Of a stretch of DNA of 64,000 bases, positions 53,003 to 62,198 are shown piece after piece. The notes under the pieces are model-generated. The model did not search any database and was not told the origin of the DNA. It saw only the letters and a program-made list of their open reading frames with translations. Every line of letters begins with the position of its first letter. Within the stretch, counting starts at the first letter, position 1. Made by a program: the position numbers and the translations under genes. The DNA lies in NCBI RefSeq assembly GCF_003815675.1, contig NZ_CP033918.1:310001-374000 (forward strand), written 5' to 3'. Origin of the DNA: Chryseobacterium sp. G0186 (GTDB lineage Bacteria; Bacteroidota; Bacteroidia; Flavobacteriales; Weeksellaceae).

Positions 53003-55156
53003 ATGAAGAAAAAACTACTCACAATTGGGGCACTTGCTTTACTTGCTGGTTCTACTATTCAGGCGCAGACTTTTATCTTTAATAAAAATGCATCCTGGAG
53101 TTACAAAGACAACAATCAGGCACAGCCAAGTGACTGGAAGTCTAAAACGTATGATATTTCAACCTGGGCGGTTGGGAACGGACCTTTAGGATATGGAGAC
53201 CCTGTAACGACCACTATAAACTCAGGGCTTACCACTGCTTATTTTGCTAAGGATATTACGGTGGATCTGGCAACACTTTCAGACAATGTGGAGCTTGGAG
53301 TAATGAGGGATGACGGTATTGTAGTGTACCTTAACGGAGAAGAAGTGGTAAGAGACAATATGCCTGCAGGTGTTATTACCTTCAATACTTTTTCTAGTTC
53401 TATAATAGATGGTGTTGCAGAAAATGTATATAATATCTTCTCAATTCCAAAATCAAAATTTGTAAATGGAACTAACAGAATTTCTGTTGAACTTCATAAC
53501 AGGAGTACTACAAGTTCTGATCTTAGGATTGATGCCTATCTGAAGACAGAAGCCAATACAACGACTCCTGTAGTGTGCAACGGATCACATATCAGCTGTT
53601 TTACCTCTATTGTTCCTACAGCTCAAACTAATAAACTTATCATTCCTGCAGAACACAAGTATCAGCTTATTTTAAAAGAAGGGGATAGTTATACAGAAGG
53701 AGGTGGATTAGTAGGAGGTCAGAATGACTTTACAGGCTATGTTGCTAAGGTAGGAAGCAGTACAAACGGGTACCTTTCTGTAAACCATGAAACAAATCCG
53801 GGAGGTGTTACCATGGCGGAGATCAACTATAATGCATCTTCAAAATTGTGGCAGCTGACAAGATCAAGAGCGGTAAGCTTTTCAGATCCTAGCCTGGTGC
53901 AGACCATCAGAAACTGTTCTGGAGGAGTTACCCCATGGGGAACAATCGTTACTGCAGAAGAATCTGTGACAGCTAATGACACAAACGGAGATGGTTACAA
54001 AGACTACGGATGGTTGGTAGAAATTGATCCTGCTACTGCTCAGGTGATCTCTAAAAATGCAAATGGTACTAAAGGAAAACTTTGGCAGATGGGGATCATG
54101 AATCATGAAAATGTTGTGATCAACAATGCAGGAACTATAGCATACTATGGTGAAGACGGAGGAACTCATATGGTATACAAATATGTAATGGATACTCCGA
54201 ACGATCTTTCTTCAGGAAACCTGTATGTGTTGAAACTAGACCAGGGATTAACAGCAGCAGGTGATCCGGCAGGTACCACGGCAACTTGGGTTCAGATTCC
54301 GAATAAAGAAAAGGCGGACCAGAACAATACAGCATCAATTGCTCAGAATTTTGGAGGAACTAAATTTAATGGAGTAGAAGACGTAGATATCAGTCCGTTG
54401 GATGGTAAAATCTATTTTACGGCAAAAGGATTAGATAGAGTTTATCGTTTACAGGATAATGGAACTACAGCTTCACAGGTAGAAACTTTTGTGGGTGGTG
54501 GTTCTTCAGTTTATTCATTCAATACTGCTCAGGGAACGAAATCCGAAGCTTGGGGAGACGGAAATGATAACCTTACCTTTGATGAGCTTGGAAACCTTTG
54601 GGTGCTTCAGGATGGAGGTAAAAATTACATCTGGGTAATTGCTCCGGATCATACACAGGCCAACCCAAAAGTAAGACTGTTTGCTTCTATGCCTTCGGGA
54701 TCCGAACCTACAGGATTAACTTTTACACCTGATCATAAATTCGGATTCTTCTCAATCCAGCATCCGGATTCTACAATCTCTACAGATGTTGATGCAACGG
54801 GGAATACAATTGATTACAGAGGGAAATCAGCGACCATTGTTATTGCACTTAAAGGAAACTTAGGAATCGAAGGCAGTTTAGGAACCATCGAAACCAAAAA
54901 CACTGAAAACACAGTAATCGTAGCACCAAACCCTACTTCAGGGATGGTCAAGATCAATTCACCAAAAGGATTGAAGGATATCTCAGTAACCGCTTACAGT
55001 ATGGACGGAAAAATTGTTTATACGAAAAAGTTCAGCGGTACAAACAAGGCATTAGACCTTGATTTTACACAACAGTTGGAGGGATCTCGAGTTTTAATTT
55101 TAAACATTGAAGCAGAAGGAGGTTTCCAAAAAACTGTAAAGCTTTTAAAGAAGTAA
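53003..55156 (+). CDS. PhoX-like (DUF839) secreted phosphatase with T9SS sorting domain
   Basis: 717 residues. Signal peptide (ending TIQAQ), an N-terminal beta-sandwich domain (about 25-185; LGVMRDDGIVVYLNGEEVV) followed by a PhoX/DUF839 six-bladed propeller (about 190-620): NHETNPGG, GTIVTAEESVT, GIMNHENVVI, YYGEDGGTHMVYKYV, FNGVEDVDISPLDGKIYF. PhoX enzymes need calcium and iron and release phosphate from organic esters. The last 80 residues are a type A T9SS domain (VIVAPNPTSGMVKIN...FQKTVKLLKK). Surface or secreted. A true PhoX activity is likely but not proven. Confidence 0.87.
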   Translation: MKKKLLTIGALALLAGSTIQAQTFIFNKNASWSYKDNNQAQPSDWKSKTYDISTWAVGNGPLGYGDPVTTTINSGLTTAYFAKDITVDLATLSDNVELGVMRDDGIVVYLNGEEVVRDNMPAGVITFNTFSSSIIDGVAENVYNIFSIPKSKFVNGTNRISVELHNRSTTSSDLRIDAYLKTEANTTTPVVCNGSHISCFTSIVPTAQTNKLIIPAEHKYQLILKEGDSYTEGGGLVGGQNDFTGYVAKVGSSTNGYLSVNHETNPGGVTMAEINYNASSKLWQLTRSRAVSFSDPSLVQTIRNCSGGVTPWGTIVTAEESVTANDTNGDGYKDYGWLVEIDPATAQVISKNANGTKGKLWQMGIMNHENVVINNAGTIAYYGEDGGTHMVYKYVMDTPNDLSSGNLYVLKLDQGLTAAGDPAGTTATWVQIPNKEKADQNNTASIAQNFGGTKFNGVEDVDISPLDGKIYFTAKGLDRVYRLQDNGTTASQVETFVGGGSSVYSFNTAQGTKSEAWGDGNDNLTFDELGNLWVLQDGGKNYIWVIAPDHTQANPKVRLFASMPSGSEPTGLTFTPDHKFGFFSIQHPDSTISTDVDATGNTIDYRGKSATIVIALKGNLGIEGSLGTIETKNTENTVIVAPNPTSGMVKINSPKGLKDISVTAYSMDGKIVYTKKFSGTNKALDLDFTQQLEGSRVLILNIEAEGGFQKTVKLLKK

Positions 55157-55171
55157 ATTATTAATAATTCC

Positions 55172-55207
55172 TGTCTGCCAGTAGCTTTTGCTGCCGGCAG
55201 ACATTTT
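55172..55207 (+). terminator. Terminator hairpin
   Basis: TGTCTGCCAGTAGC and GCTGCCGGCAGACA pair around a TTTT loop, with one mismatch and one G-U pair, followed by TTTT. It ends the PhoX-like transcript and lies 7 nt before the next ATG. Confidence 0.7.
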
Positions 55208-55213
55208 CCGTTT

Positions 55214-56113
55214 ATGAAAAAAATATTTCTACTTATTTCCATTTTATCCCTTTCCCAGGTCAATGCGCAGATTGATCCTGTTAAATATCCTACATTTACC
55301 AATATTGAGGATGCGCTGAAGAGCAAAAAAGCAGTTTACAGCATGAGTTTCAGAGAAAAAAAATTGTTTAATCTCCCACCTCAGATTGCACAATTGGATT
55401 CTCTGTTCTTTTTGAATATCATGGCCAATAAACTGGAGAAAATGGATCAGGAATTATTTGCCTTAAAGGAGCTGGAGATCCTGAATGTGAATGAAAACAG
55501 CATAAAATACATTCCTGATGAAATAAGTAAACTTGGGAAACTGACTACATTTTCAATGAACCTGAACAGCCTGACAAGCATTAATCCTAATGTGGCAAAG
55601 CTTCAGAATTTAAAGGTGGTCCATTTTGATGCCAATAATCTGAATGTTTTTCCCGAAGCACTGATGGAAATTGCTGCCTTGGAGGAAATTAATCTTCAGG
55701 GAAATCAGATCAGTTTTATCGCTGACAAACTTAATCAGATCAAAAACCTGAAATTTTTGAACCTTGCCAATAATCAGATCAATGATATGGGGAATCTTTC
55801 CTTTCCTAAAAACTTACAATATCTGGAACTGCAGCAGAATGCCATCGTCAAACTTCCGGAAAACCTTTTTAAGGCTCAGGAATTGGTGTTTTTAAATGTA
55901 AGTGACAATAATATCACAGAAATTTCATCCCGAATAAAAGGATTAAAAAATATTGTCAGCATGAATCTGGCGAATAATAACCTGAAAGATATTCCCGTAG
56001 AAATCAGTCAGCTGAAAAATCTGAAAACCCTGATTCTTATAGGAAATCCTATAGAAAAGTCTAAAGTTGAAAAGCTTAAAACCTTACTGCCGGAAACCCA
56101 GGTTTATTTCTAA
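55214..56113 (+). CDS. Secreted leucine-rich repeat protein
   Basis: 299 residues with signal peptide (ending NAQ). The rest is a solenoid of about ten leucine-rich repeats of 22-23 residues (LxxLxxLxLxxNxLxxLP pattern, for example LEILNVNENSIKYIPDEI). The last repeat ends LPETQVYF without a T9SS or lipid anchor. It lies 57 nt after the PhoX gene, with a terminator hairpin between the two genes. Likely a protein-binding surface or periplasmic protein. Confidence 0.85.
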   Translation: MKKIFLLISILSLSQVNAQIDPVKYPTFTNIEDALKSKKAVYSMSFREKKLFNLPPQIAQLDSLFFLNIMANKLEKMDQELFALKELEILNVNENSIKYIPDEISKLGKLTTFSMNLNSLTSINPNVAKLQNLKVVHFDANNLNVFPEALMEIAALEEINLQGNQISFIADKLNQIKNLKFLNLANNQINDMGNLSFPKNLQYLELQQNAIVKLPENLFKAQELVFLNVSDNNITEISSRIKGLKNIVSMNLANNNLKDIPVEISQLKNLKTLILIGNPIEKSKVEKLKTLLPETQVYF

Positions 56114-56115
56114 AC

Positions 56116-56439
56116 CTATCCGCCAACACGTTTGGTTTTATAGCCCATATCTTTAAGGATAACCATTATTTTATCACGGTTATCACCCTGAATGATAATC
56201 GTTCCATCCTTCTCAGAACCGCCTATGCCTAAGGTGGTTTTTATTTTCTTTGAGATCTTTTTAAGCTCATCCTCACTGCCTTCCCATCCTTCAATAATCG
56301 TTACAGGCTTTCCATTTCTTCCTTTTTTCTCAAACTTGCATACCAAGGCATCCTTTTGCTTGAATTCTTCCTCAGGCATTTCAAAATCCTGTTCCGCATG
56401 TTCAGGAAAAAGGTTTTTTAGTTGGTCACGTAAATCCAT
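56116..56439 (-). CDS. SUI1 family translation initiation factor (YciH-like)
   Basis: 107-residue cytoplasmic protein with the eIF1/SUI1 fold: FEKKGRNGKPVTIIEGWEG, LKKISKKIKTTLGIGGS, IIIQGDNRDKIMVILKDMGYKTKRVGG. Members check start-codon selection in archaea and eukaryotes; the bacterial YciH role is unclear and may be related to initiation under stress. It converges with the LRR gene with a 2-nt gap and has no terminator between the two. Confidence 0.9.
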   Translation of the reverse strand: MDLRDQLKNLFPEHAEQDFEMPEEEFKQKDALVCKFEKKGRNGKPVTIIEGWEGSEDELKKISKKIKTTLGIGGSEKDGTIIIQGDNRDKIMVILKDMGYKTKRVGG

Positions 56440-56586
56440 AAGGCAAAATTAAAAAGATTTTACGGATTTATAGAGATAAATGTTGAGGAAATATAAAGGA
56501 TTTTCCACCGATGAGATTTGTTATTTTTTTAGAAAAGATATTTAAGTTTTTTTTATTTTTAACCCCTATAAATTTTAAAAACTAAT

Positions 56587-57528
56587 ATGAAGACGAACCA
56601 TGTTCTCGCTATTTTACTTTTGACTTTTGGGATTACAAATGCCCAGACCGGCTTTTCCGGAGATCCGTTGAATGCCGTATTTGAAACCAGAGATACTGAT
56701 AACTTCTGGAAGGCATTTGATAAAATGCAAACTTCAAAACAAAACCCCTTTATTGATTATATGAAAGAGGGTTCGGCAGGAGTGAAAGGCTTTACAGAAA
56801 ATAGAATTATCAATGCCGATTCATTATACACCGTAGTAAAAAAGAGAAAAGAGGATTATCTTAAAAGCCGTAATGTTTTAGCCGGTATCAAGCAAAAAGA
56901 AAAGAGAACCAGAGCAATCTATACCTCATTAAAATATTGGTATCCTGAAGCTAAATTTCCACCTGTATATTTTGTTTACGGAAGATTTAATTCAGGCGGA
57001 ACCATTTCTAAGGATGGAATTATTATCGGAACAGAAAAGCTGAACAATCTGGATGGGATTGTATCACTGATTGCTCATGAGCTGATTCATTACCAACAGG
57101 ATAACAAAGGAAAAGATATCTTATTAAAATATGCCTTAAAAGAGGGAAGTGCAGATTTTATCAGTGAATTGATCTCAGGAGAAACAATTAATACCAGTAC
57201 TCCGTATTATCAATATGGTGAGGCCCATGCTGACAAATTATACAGAGAATTTGTAACAGTACTGAAAACAGGCAATTCTACAGACTGGCTTTATGGAACA
57301 AGTAAAAAAGATGATCGTCCCAATGACCTGGGATATTGGATGGGGTATAAAATTACCGAAACTTACTTTAATAAGCAAACAGATAAGCACAAAGCAATTC
57401 ATGAGATCTTAGATATTCAAAATCCTCTTTTGTTTCTAAAGGAAAGTGGTTTCTTAGATGAATATATCAAGGAATATGCAAAGAAAAATAACATGAAATT
57501 TGATGACTTCTTTAAAGAACAATTATAA
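56587..57528 (+). CDS. Putative secreted metallopeptidase (HExxH), DUF2268/GldB-like
   Basis: 313 residues with signal peptide (ending NAQT). The zinc motif LIAHELIHYQQ (HELIH) sits near residue 162, with a further Glu in LKEGSADFISELISGE as a possible third ligand, a gluzincin-like layout. The late segment GYWMGYKITETYF recalls DUF2268 putative proteases and GldB lipoproteins. No lipobox. Function unknown; periplasmic protease inferred. The stop codon overlaps the first unit of a 160-bp tandem repeat. Confidence 0.72.
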   Translation: MKTNHVLAILLLTFGITNAQTGFSGDPLNAVFETRDTDNFWKAFDKMQTSKQNPFIDYMKEGSAGVKGFTENRIINADSLYTVVKKRKEDYLKSRNVLAGIKQKEKRTRAIYTSLKYWYPEAKFPPVYFVYGRFNSGGTISKDGIIIGTEKLNNLDGIVSLIAHELIHYQQDNKGKDILLKYALKEGSADFISELISGETINTSTPYYQYGEAHADKLYREFVTVLKTGNSTDWLYGTSKKDDRPNDLGYWMGYKITETYFNKQTDKHKAIHEILDIQNPLLFLKESGFLDEYIKEYAKKNNMKFDDFFKEQL

Positions 57529-57893
57529 ATGAATATCATATCATCTGCGTCCTCTGCAAAATCAGCGAGAGAAAAATAAAAACTTCACGCAGATTACACA
57601 GATCATGCAGATTTTACATCATTGTGTTATTGGTTAGAAACCAATAAGATTTAAATTCAAAAGTAGCTCAGGTGAAGGTGTATTATAAATGAATATCATA
57701 TAATGTGCATCATCTGCAAAATTAGCGAGAGAAAAATAAAAATTTCACGCAGATTACACAGATAAGGCAGATTTTACATCATTGTGTTATTGGTTAGAAA
57801 ACAATAAGATTTAAATTCAAAAGTAACTCAGATTAAGGTACGTTATAAATGAGCATCATATCATCTGCGTCCTCTGCAAAATCAGCGAGAGAA
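57524..57893 (+). repeat. Tandem 160-bp repeat, 2.3 copies
   Basis: Units begin at about 57521, 57681 and 57841: the period is exactly 160 nt. Each has GAATATCATA, then AAATCAGCGAGAGAAAAATA, CACGCAGATTACACAGAT and AAAATTCAAAAGTA-type segments. The third copy stops after the GAGAGAATA segment at about 57893. Copies 1 and 3 share CATATCATCTGCGTCCTC whereas copy 2 differs. It fills most of the 502-nt gap 57529-58030, which has no gene. Its first unit starts inside the preceding stop codon. Confidence 0.85.
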
Positions 57894-58003
57894 TAAAATC
57901 AAAACTTTCATAGAATTTTACTTTATAAAAATATCTATAATACTGATTATAAGAAGTAAATGAAAATAAGGATTTCAAATTCTTCTATTCATCGGAAATT
58001 AGG

Positions 58004-58011
58004 TAAATTTG
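58004..58011 (+). promoter_or_regulatory. -7 element of gpmI
   Basis: TAAATTTG fits TAnnTTTG, 19 nt before the gpmI ATG and about 110 nt beyond the 160-bp repeats. Confidence 0.55.
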
Positions 58012-58030
58012 TATACAAAAGTTATATAAA

Positions 58031-59572
58031 ATGTCGAAAAAAGCAATACTGGCCATTCTTGACGGTTGGGGATTGGGAACAAACCCTGACGTTTCTGCAA
58101 TAGATAAAGCAAATACACCATTCATAGACAGCTGTTACCAAAAGTTTCCACACACTACACTTGAAGCGAGTGGTTTGGCTGTGGGACTTCCGGATGGACA
58201 GATGGGAAATTCAGAAGTAGGGCATATGAACCTGGGAGCTGGAAGAGTTGTTTTCCAGAATCTGGTAAAATTGAATATGGCTGTTGAAAACGGAACCCTA
58301 GGACAGGAAAAGGTTATTCAGGATGCTTTTGAATACGCTAAAAAAGAAAATAAAAAAGTACATTTCATAGGATTGGTCTCCAATGGAGGAGTACACTCTC
58401 ATATCAATCACCTGAAAGGATTATTGACGGCTGCTAAAGAATTTGGCCTAAAGGAAAATGTCTTTGTACATGCATTCACAGACGGAAGAGACTGTGATCC
58501 ACTTTCAGGATTAGGCTTTATTGAAGAGCTTCAAAATCATATGGAAGTCACCACAGGAAAACTGGCTACCGTGGTAGGAAGATACTATGCAATGGATCGA
58601 GATAAAAGATGGGAGCGTGTAAAACTTGCCTATGATGCCCTTGTTGAAGGAGTAGGATTAGAAACTACCGATGCCTTGGCTGCAATCAAGGACTCATACA
58701 ATAACAATGTAACTGATGAATTCCTGAAACCACTCATCTTAGTGAATACCACAGCAACAGGGAATGTAGTGCCGGTAGCCAAGATTACTGATAATGATGT
58801 GGTGATCTGCTTCAATTTCCGTACAGACAGAGGGAGAGAGATCACGGAAGTTCTTTCTCAGAAAGACTTCCCGGAATATGACATGAAGAAGCTGAATCTT
58901 TATTATGTTACGTTAACGAACTATGACAAGACGTTCCAGAATGTACAGGTAGTTTTTGACGAAAATGTTTTAACAGAAACAATGGGTGAAATTCTTGAGA
59001 AAAACAATAAAACCCAGATCAGAATTGCTGAAACAGAAAAATATCCACACGTTACTTTTTTCTTTTCAGGAGGCAGAGAACTGGAATTCAATGGAGAAAA
59101 AAGACTGTTGTGCCCAAGTCCCAAAGACGTTCCTACCTACGATTTAAAACCTGAAATGTCAGCATACGATATTACCAATGCCATTGTACCGGAACTGGAA
59201 CAAGGTACAGCAGATTTTGTATGCCTGAATTTTGCCAATACAGACATGGTAGGGCATACAGGCGTTTTTGAAGCCGCTGTAAAAGCTGCAGAAACTGTAG
59301 ATCAGTGCATTGAAAAAGTAGCTACTGCTGCTTACGAAAATGGATATGCCGTTTTCATTTTGGCTGACCACGGGAACTCTGATGTAATGATGAATCCGGA
59401 TGGTACACCAAATACTCAACATTCCACCAATCTGGTTCCTTTCATTGTAATGGATAAAGAGCATACATGGAACTTAAAACCCGGAAAACTGGGTGATGTA
59501 GCACCTACCATCCTAAAAGTAATGGGCGTAGAAATACCAGATGCCATGACTGGGAATGTCTTGGTTAGCTAA
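58031..59572 (+). CDS. gpmI: 2,3-bisphosphoglycerate-independent phosphoglycerate mutase
   Basis: 513-residue cytoplasmic, manganese-dependent enzyme that interconverts 3- and 2-phosphoglycerate in glycolysis and gluconeogenesis. The alkaline-phosphatase-fold motifs are visible: ILDGWGLG with metal Asp, catalytic Ser in QMGNSEVGHMN, the DGRDCDP, RYYAMDRDKRWER and FILADHGNSD (metal Asp/His) segments. Length is normal. Monocistronic with a terminator; ATG at 58031. Confidence 0.96.
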   Translation: MSKKAILAILDGWGLGTNPDVSAIDKANTPFIDSCYQKFPHTTLEASGLAVGLPDGQMGNSEVGHMNLGAGRVVFQNLVKLNMAVENGTLGQEKVIQDAFEYAKKENKKVHFIGLVSNGGVHSHINHLKGLLTAAKEFGLKENVFVHAFTDGRDCDPLSGLGFIEELQNHMEVTTGKLATVVGRYYAMDRDKRWERVKLAYDALVEGVGLETTDALAAIKDSYNNNVTDEFLKPLILVNTTATGNVVPVAKITDNDVVICFNFRTDRGREITEVLSQKDFPEYDMKKLNLYYVTLTNYDKTFQNVQVVFDENVLTETMGEILEKNNKTQIRIAETEKYPHVTFFFSGGRELEFNGEKRLLCPSPKDVPTYDLKPEMSAYDITNAIVPELEQGTADFVCLNFANTDMVGHTGVFEAAVKAAETVDQCIEKVATAAYENGYAVFILADHGNSDVMMNPDGTPNTQHSTNLVPFIVMDKEHTWNLKPGKLGDVAPTILKVMGVEIPDAMTGNVLVS

Positions 59573-59590
59573 AATTCAATAATAATGTTA

Positions 59591-59626
59591 AAAAAATGCC
59601 GTTATCATGATATATCGGCATTTTTT
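59591..59626 (+). terminator. Rho-independent terminator of gpmI
   Basis: AAAAAATGCCG / CGGCATTTTTT stem with a 14-nt loop; T run of six. Confidence 0.8.
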
Positions 59627-59691
59627 CATGATTTATGTCAGATAAGGTATGAGTTGCATACTTTATTATGCGTTAAATAATAAATAAATCA

Positions 59692-59699
59692 TATCTTTG
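59692..59699 (+). promoter_or_regulatory. -7 element
   Basis: TATCTTTG fits TAnnTTTG, 23 nt before the acyl-ACP desaturase ATG. Confidence 0.55.
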
Positions 59700-59722
59700 T
59701 TAATTAAAAACTGAATAGTAAA

Positions 59723-60703
59723 ATGTATCAAAAGCTTGTTAGGAAAGAAGTAATGGGAATATTGGAAAAGGAAGTAGGTTCTTTTCTTGATAAATTTTTA
59801 ACGCCAATTGAAAAGATATGGCAGCCTTCTGATTACTTGCCAGATCCTTCAAGCGACGATTTTAAACATGACCTAGAAGAAATTCAGACCTATGCACGTG
59901 AAATGCCTTACGACCTTTTTGTAACGCTGATAGGAGACTGTATCACAGAAGAAGCACTGCCTTCCTATGAATCATGGTTGATGGGAGTAGACGGAATTGA
60001 TCAGGAGAAAAATGAAGTCGGCTGGGCCAACTGGATCAGAGCATGGACGGGTGAAGAGAACAGACATGGAGATCTTTTGAGCAAATATCTTTATTTGTGT
60101 GGAAGAGTAAACATGAGAGAACTGGAAGTTACCACTCAATATCTGATTAATGATGGTTTCGATTTAGGGACAAGCATGGATCCTTACAGAAACTTCGTTT
60201 ATACAAGTTTTCAGGAAACAGCAACCAATATCTCTCACAGAAGAGTAGGAACATTGGCAAAGCAGTCAGGAAACGGAAAACTGGCGAAAATGTGTGGAGT
60301 GATTGCCGCAGATGAAGCAAGACACGCAAAAGCGTACAAACATTTCGTTGCTAAAATTTTAGAAATAGATCCTTCAGAAATGATTCTTGCATTCGAAGAT
60401 ATGATGCGTAAAAAGATCGTAATGCCGGCTCACATGATGAGACAGTCTGGTCAGAAAGCAGGTGAGCTTTGGGGACATTTCTCAGATGCAGCACAAAGAT
60501 GTATGGTATACACTGGTCAGGATTATATCAATATTTTATCTGACCTGTTGGATGAATGGAAGATTGAACATGTAAAAGGATTGACTGAAAAAGCTGAAAA
60601 AGCTCAGGAATATTTAATGAAACTTCCGGGAAGACTACAGAAAATCACAGACAGAATTTCTACTCCGGATCTTCAGTTCGAATTTAAATGGGTGAAAAGC
60701 TAA
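59723..60703 (+). CDS. Acyl-[acyl-carrier-protein] desaturase
   Basis: 326-residue soluble di-iron enzyme that puts a cis double bond into acyl-ACP, using ferredoxin electrons and oxygen. Two iron-binding helix motifs are present: EENRHG (around residue 113) and DEARH (around residue 198), as in plant stearoyl-ACP desaturase. Length is shorter than plant enzymes, as no transit peptide is present. The ferredoxin at 6.3 kb is a possible but unproven electron donor. Terminator follows directly. Helps set membrane fluidity. Confidence 0.92.
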   Translation: MYQKLVRKEVMGILEKEVGSFLDKFLTPIEKIWQPSDYLPDPSSDDFKHDLEEIQTYAREMPYDLFVTLIGDCITEEALPSYESWLMGVDGIDQEKNEVGWANWIRAWTGEENRHGDLLSKYLYLCGRVNMRELEVTTQYLINDGFDLGTSMDPYRNFVYTSFQETATNISHRRVGTLAKQSGNGKLAKMCGVIAADEARHAKAYKHFVAKILEIDPSEMILAFEDMMRKKIVMPAHMMRQSGQKAGELWGHFSDAAQRCMVYTGQDYINILSDLLDEWKIEHVKGLTEKAEKAQEYLMKLPGRLQKITDRISTPDLQFEFKWVKS

Positions 60704-60734
60704 TTTAAGATTATCATTAAATTATAAAAACTTA

Positions 60735-60764
60735 AGAGTGCCATCGTTTTCGGCACTCTTTTTT
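60735..60764 (+). terminator. Rho-independent terminator
   Basis: AGAGTGCC / GGCACTCT stem, loop ATCGTTTTC, then six T. Ends the desaturase transcript. Confidence 0.85.
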
Positions 60765-60770
60765 ATTTCT

Positions 60771-60778
60771 TATCTTTG
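60771..60778 (+). promoter_or_regulatory. -7 element
   Basis: TATCTTTG fits TAnnTTTG, 21 nt before the ATG at 60800, directly after the desaturase terminator. Confidence 0.55.
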
Positions 60779-60799
60779 CAAAGCTAAAAAAAGAACAAA

Positions 60800-61231
60800 A
60801 TGTTAAATAATAAAAAGATTGCTGTTGACTTTGACGGAACTGTTGTGGATGATGCCTATCCAGCAATTGGAAAACCAAAGATTTTTGCTTTTGAAACTCT
60901 AAAAAGACTTCAGGCAGAAGGCTACAGACTTATCCTTTGGACATACAGACACGGAAAAACATTAGACGAAGCAGTAGAGTTCTGTAAAAAGAATGGAGTA
61001 GAATTTTATGCCGTAAACTCAAGTTTTGAGGGAGAGGTTTTTGATGCTGAAAAACAATCAAGAAAATTAGATGCAGACTGGTTCATTGATGACAGAAACA
61101 TAGGTGGATTTCCAGGATGGGGTGAAATCTACAATATTATTCAGGAAAGAATAGAATTCCGCGTAGAAGGAAAAGAAGTTCTTGCCTATTCAAAACTAAA
61201 AAAAGAAAAGAAAAAAGGACTTTTCTGGTAG
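60800..61231 (+). CDS. HAD-superfamily hydrolase, BT0820-like
   Basis: 143-residue cytoplasmic protein of the HAD fold. Nucleophile Asp is in KIAVDFDGTVVDD, and the later motif DWFIDDRNIGG carries the metal-binding acidic pair. The cap is minimal. Members of this small Bacteroidota subgroup are of unknown substrate; phosphatase activity is inferred. The C-terminus is Lys-rich. It is not in an evident operon. Confidence 0.85.
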   Translation: MLNNKKIAVDFDGTVVDDAYPAIGKPKIFAFETLKRLQAEGYRLILWTYRHGKTLDEAVEFCKKNGVEFYAVNSSFEGEVFDAEKQSRKLDADWFIDDRNIGGFPGWGEIYNIIQERIEFRVEGKEVLAYSKLKKEKKKGLFW

Positions 61232-61354
61232 GATAGAAATTAGAAACAAGACTTTAGAATTTAGTTTTATTGTCGCTTTAAGAAGTTTCTACTTTATACC
61301 AGTAAAAATTCATAAATCATTAGAAGTAAAAATAAGCGCAACGCTATTGTCTAA

Positions 61355-61382
61355 CTTCTAGCATCTAGCATCTAATATCTAT
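61355..61382. repeat. Short tandem TAGCATC-type repeat
   Basis: CTTCTAGCATCTAGCATCTA, then ATATCTAT: a short stepwise repeat of about 8 nt in the 157-nt gap before map. Probably a fragment of a dispersed AT-rich repeat. Confidence 0.5.
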
Positions 61383-61388
61383 ACAACA

Positions 61389-62198
61389 ATGATTCAATTA
61401 AAAACAATAGACGAACTGCGTCTGATGAAGGAGAGCGCCCGATTGGTTTCTAAAACATTGGGAATGTTGGCAAAGGAAATAAAACCGGGAATTACCACAA
61501 TATACTTAGATAAATTAGCCCATGATTTCATTAAAGATCATGGAGCTGAACCTGCATTCCTAGGATATGGAGGGTTCCCAAACTCTTTGTGTATTTCTCC
61601 GAACGATCAGGTAGTTCATGGATTTCCAAATAATGACATCGTAAAAGAAGGAGACGTTCTTTCTGTAGACTGTGGGGTAATCCTTAACGGTTTTGTAGGT
61701 GATCATGCCTATACTTTTGAAATCGGTGAAGTAAAGCCGGAGGTAAAAAAACTATTAAAGATTGCCAAGGAGTCTCTTTACAAAGGAATTGAGCAATGTA
61801 TCAGAGGAAAAAGAATTGGAGACATCTCCAATGCGATCCAGAAACATTGTGAAAAAGAAGGATATGGAGTAGTAAAAGAGCTTGTAGGACATGGCTTAGG
61901 AAGAAAAATGCATGAAGATCCTCAGGTTCCAAACTATGGGAAGCAAGGAAGTGGTAAGGTAATCAAGGACGGTTTGGCAATTGCCATCGAGCCTATGATC
62001 AACCTTGGAACTGAAAAAGTGAAATTCCATAATGATGGGTGGACCGTAACGACTTTAGATAATCTGCCGTCTGCACACTTTGAGCATGATGTAGCAGTAA
62101 TCAATGGGAAACCGGTATTGCTTTCAACATTTGATTATGTATATGAAGCATTAGGTATTGTAAGTGATGAAGAAAAGCCTTTCCAACTGGATTTTTAA
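61389..62198 (+). CDS. map: Methionine aminopeptidase, type I
   Basis: 269-residue cytoplasmic metalloprotease that removes the starting methionine from new proteins. All key residues are visible: substrate His in VVHGFPN, metal Asp in VDCGV and GDHAYTF, His in VGHGLGRKMHEDP, Glu in AIEPMINL and Glu in FEHDVAV. Length is normal. Its stop overlaps the next gene's start (TAATG). Confidence 0.95.
   Translation: MIQLKTIDELRLMKESARLVSKTLGMLAKEIKPGITTIYLDKLAHDFIKDHGAEPAFLGYGGFPNSLCISPNDQVVHGFPNNDIVKEGDVLSVDCGVILNGFVGDHAYTFEIGEVKPEVKKLLKIAKESLYKGIEQCIRGKRIGDISNAIQKHCEKEGYGVVKELVGHGLGRKMHEDPQVPNYGKQGSGKVIKDGLAIAIEPMINLGTEKVKFHNDGWTVTTLDNLPSAHFEHDVAVINGKPVLLSTFDYVYEALGIVSDEEKPFQLDF

Noticed and set aside
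57524..57893. CRISPR array at the 160-bp repeats
   Set aside because: The units are too long and nearly identical over their whole length, with no short repeat/unique spacer alternation and no cas gene nearby.
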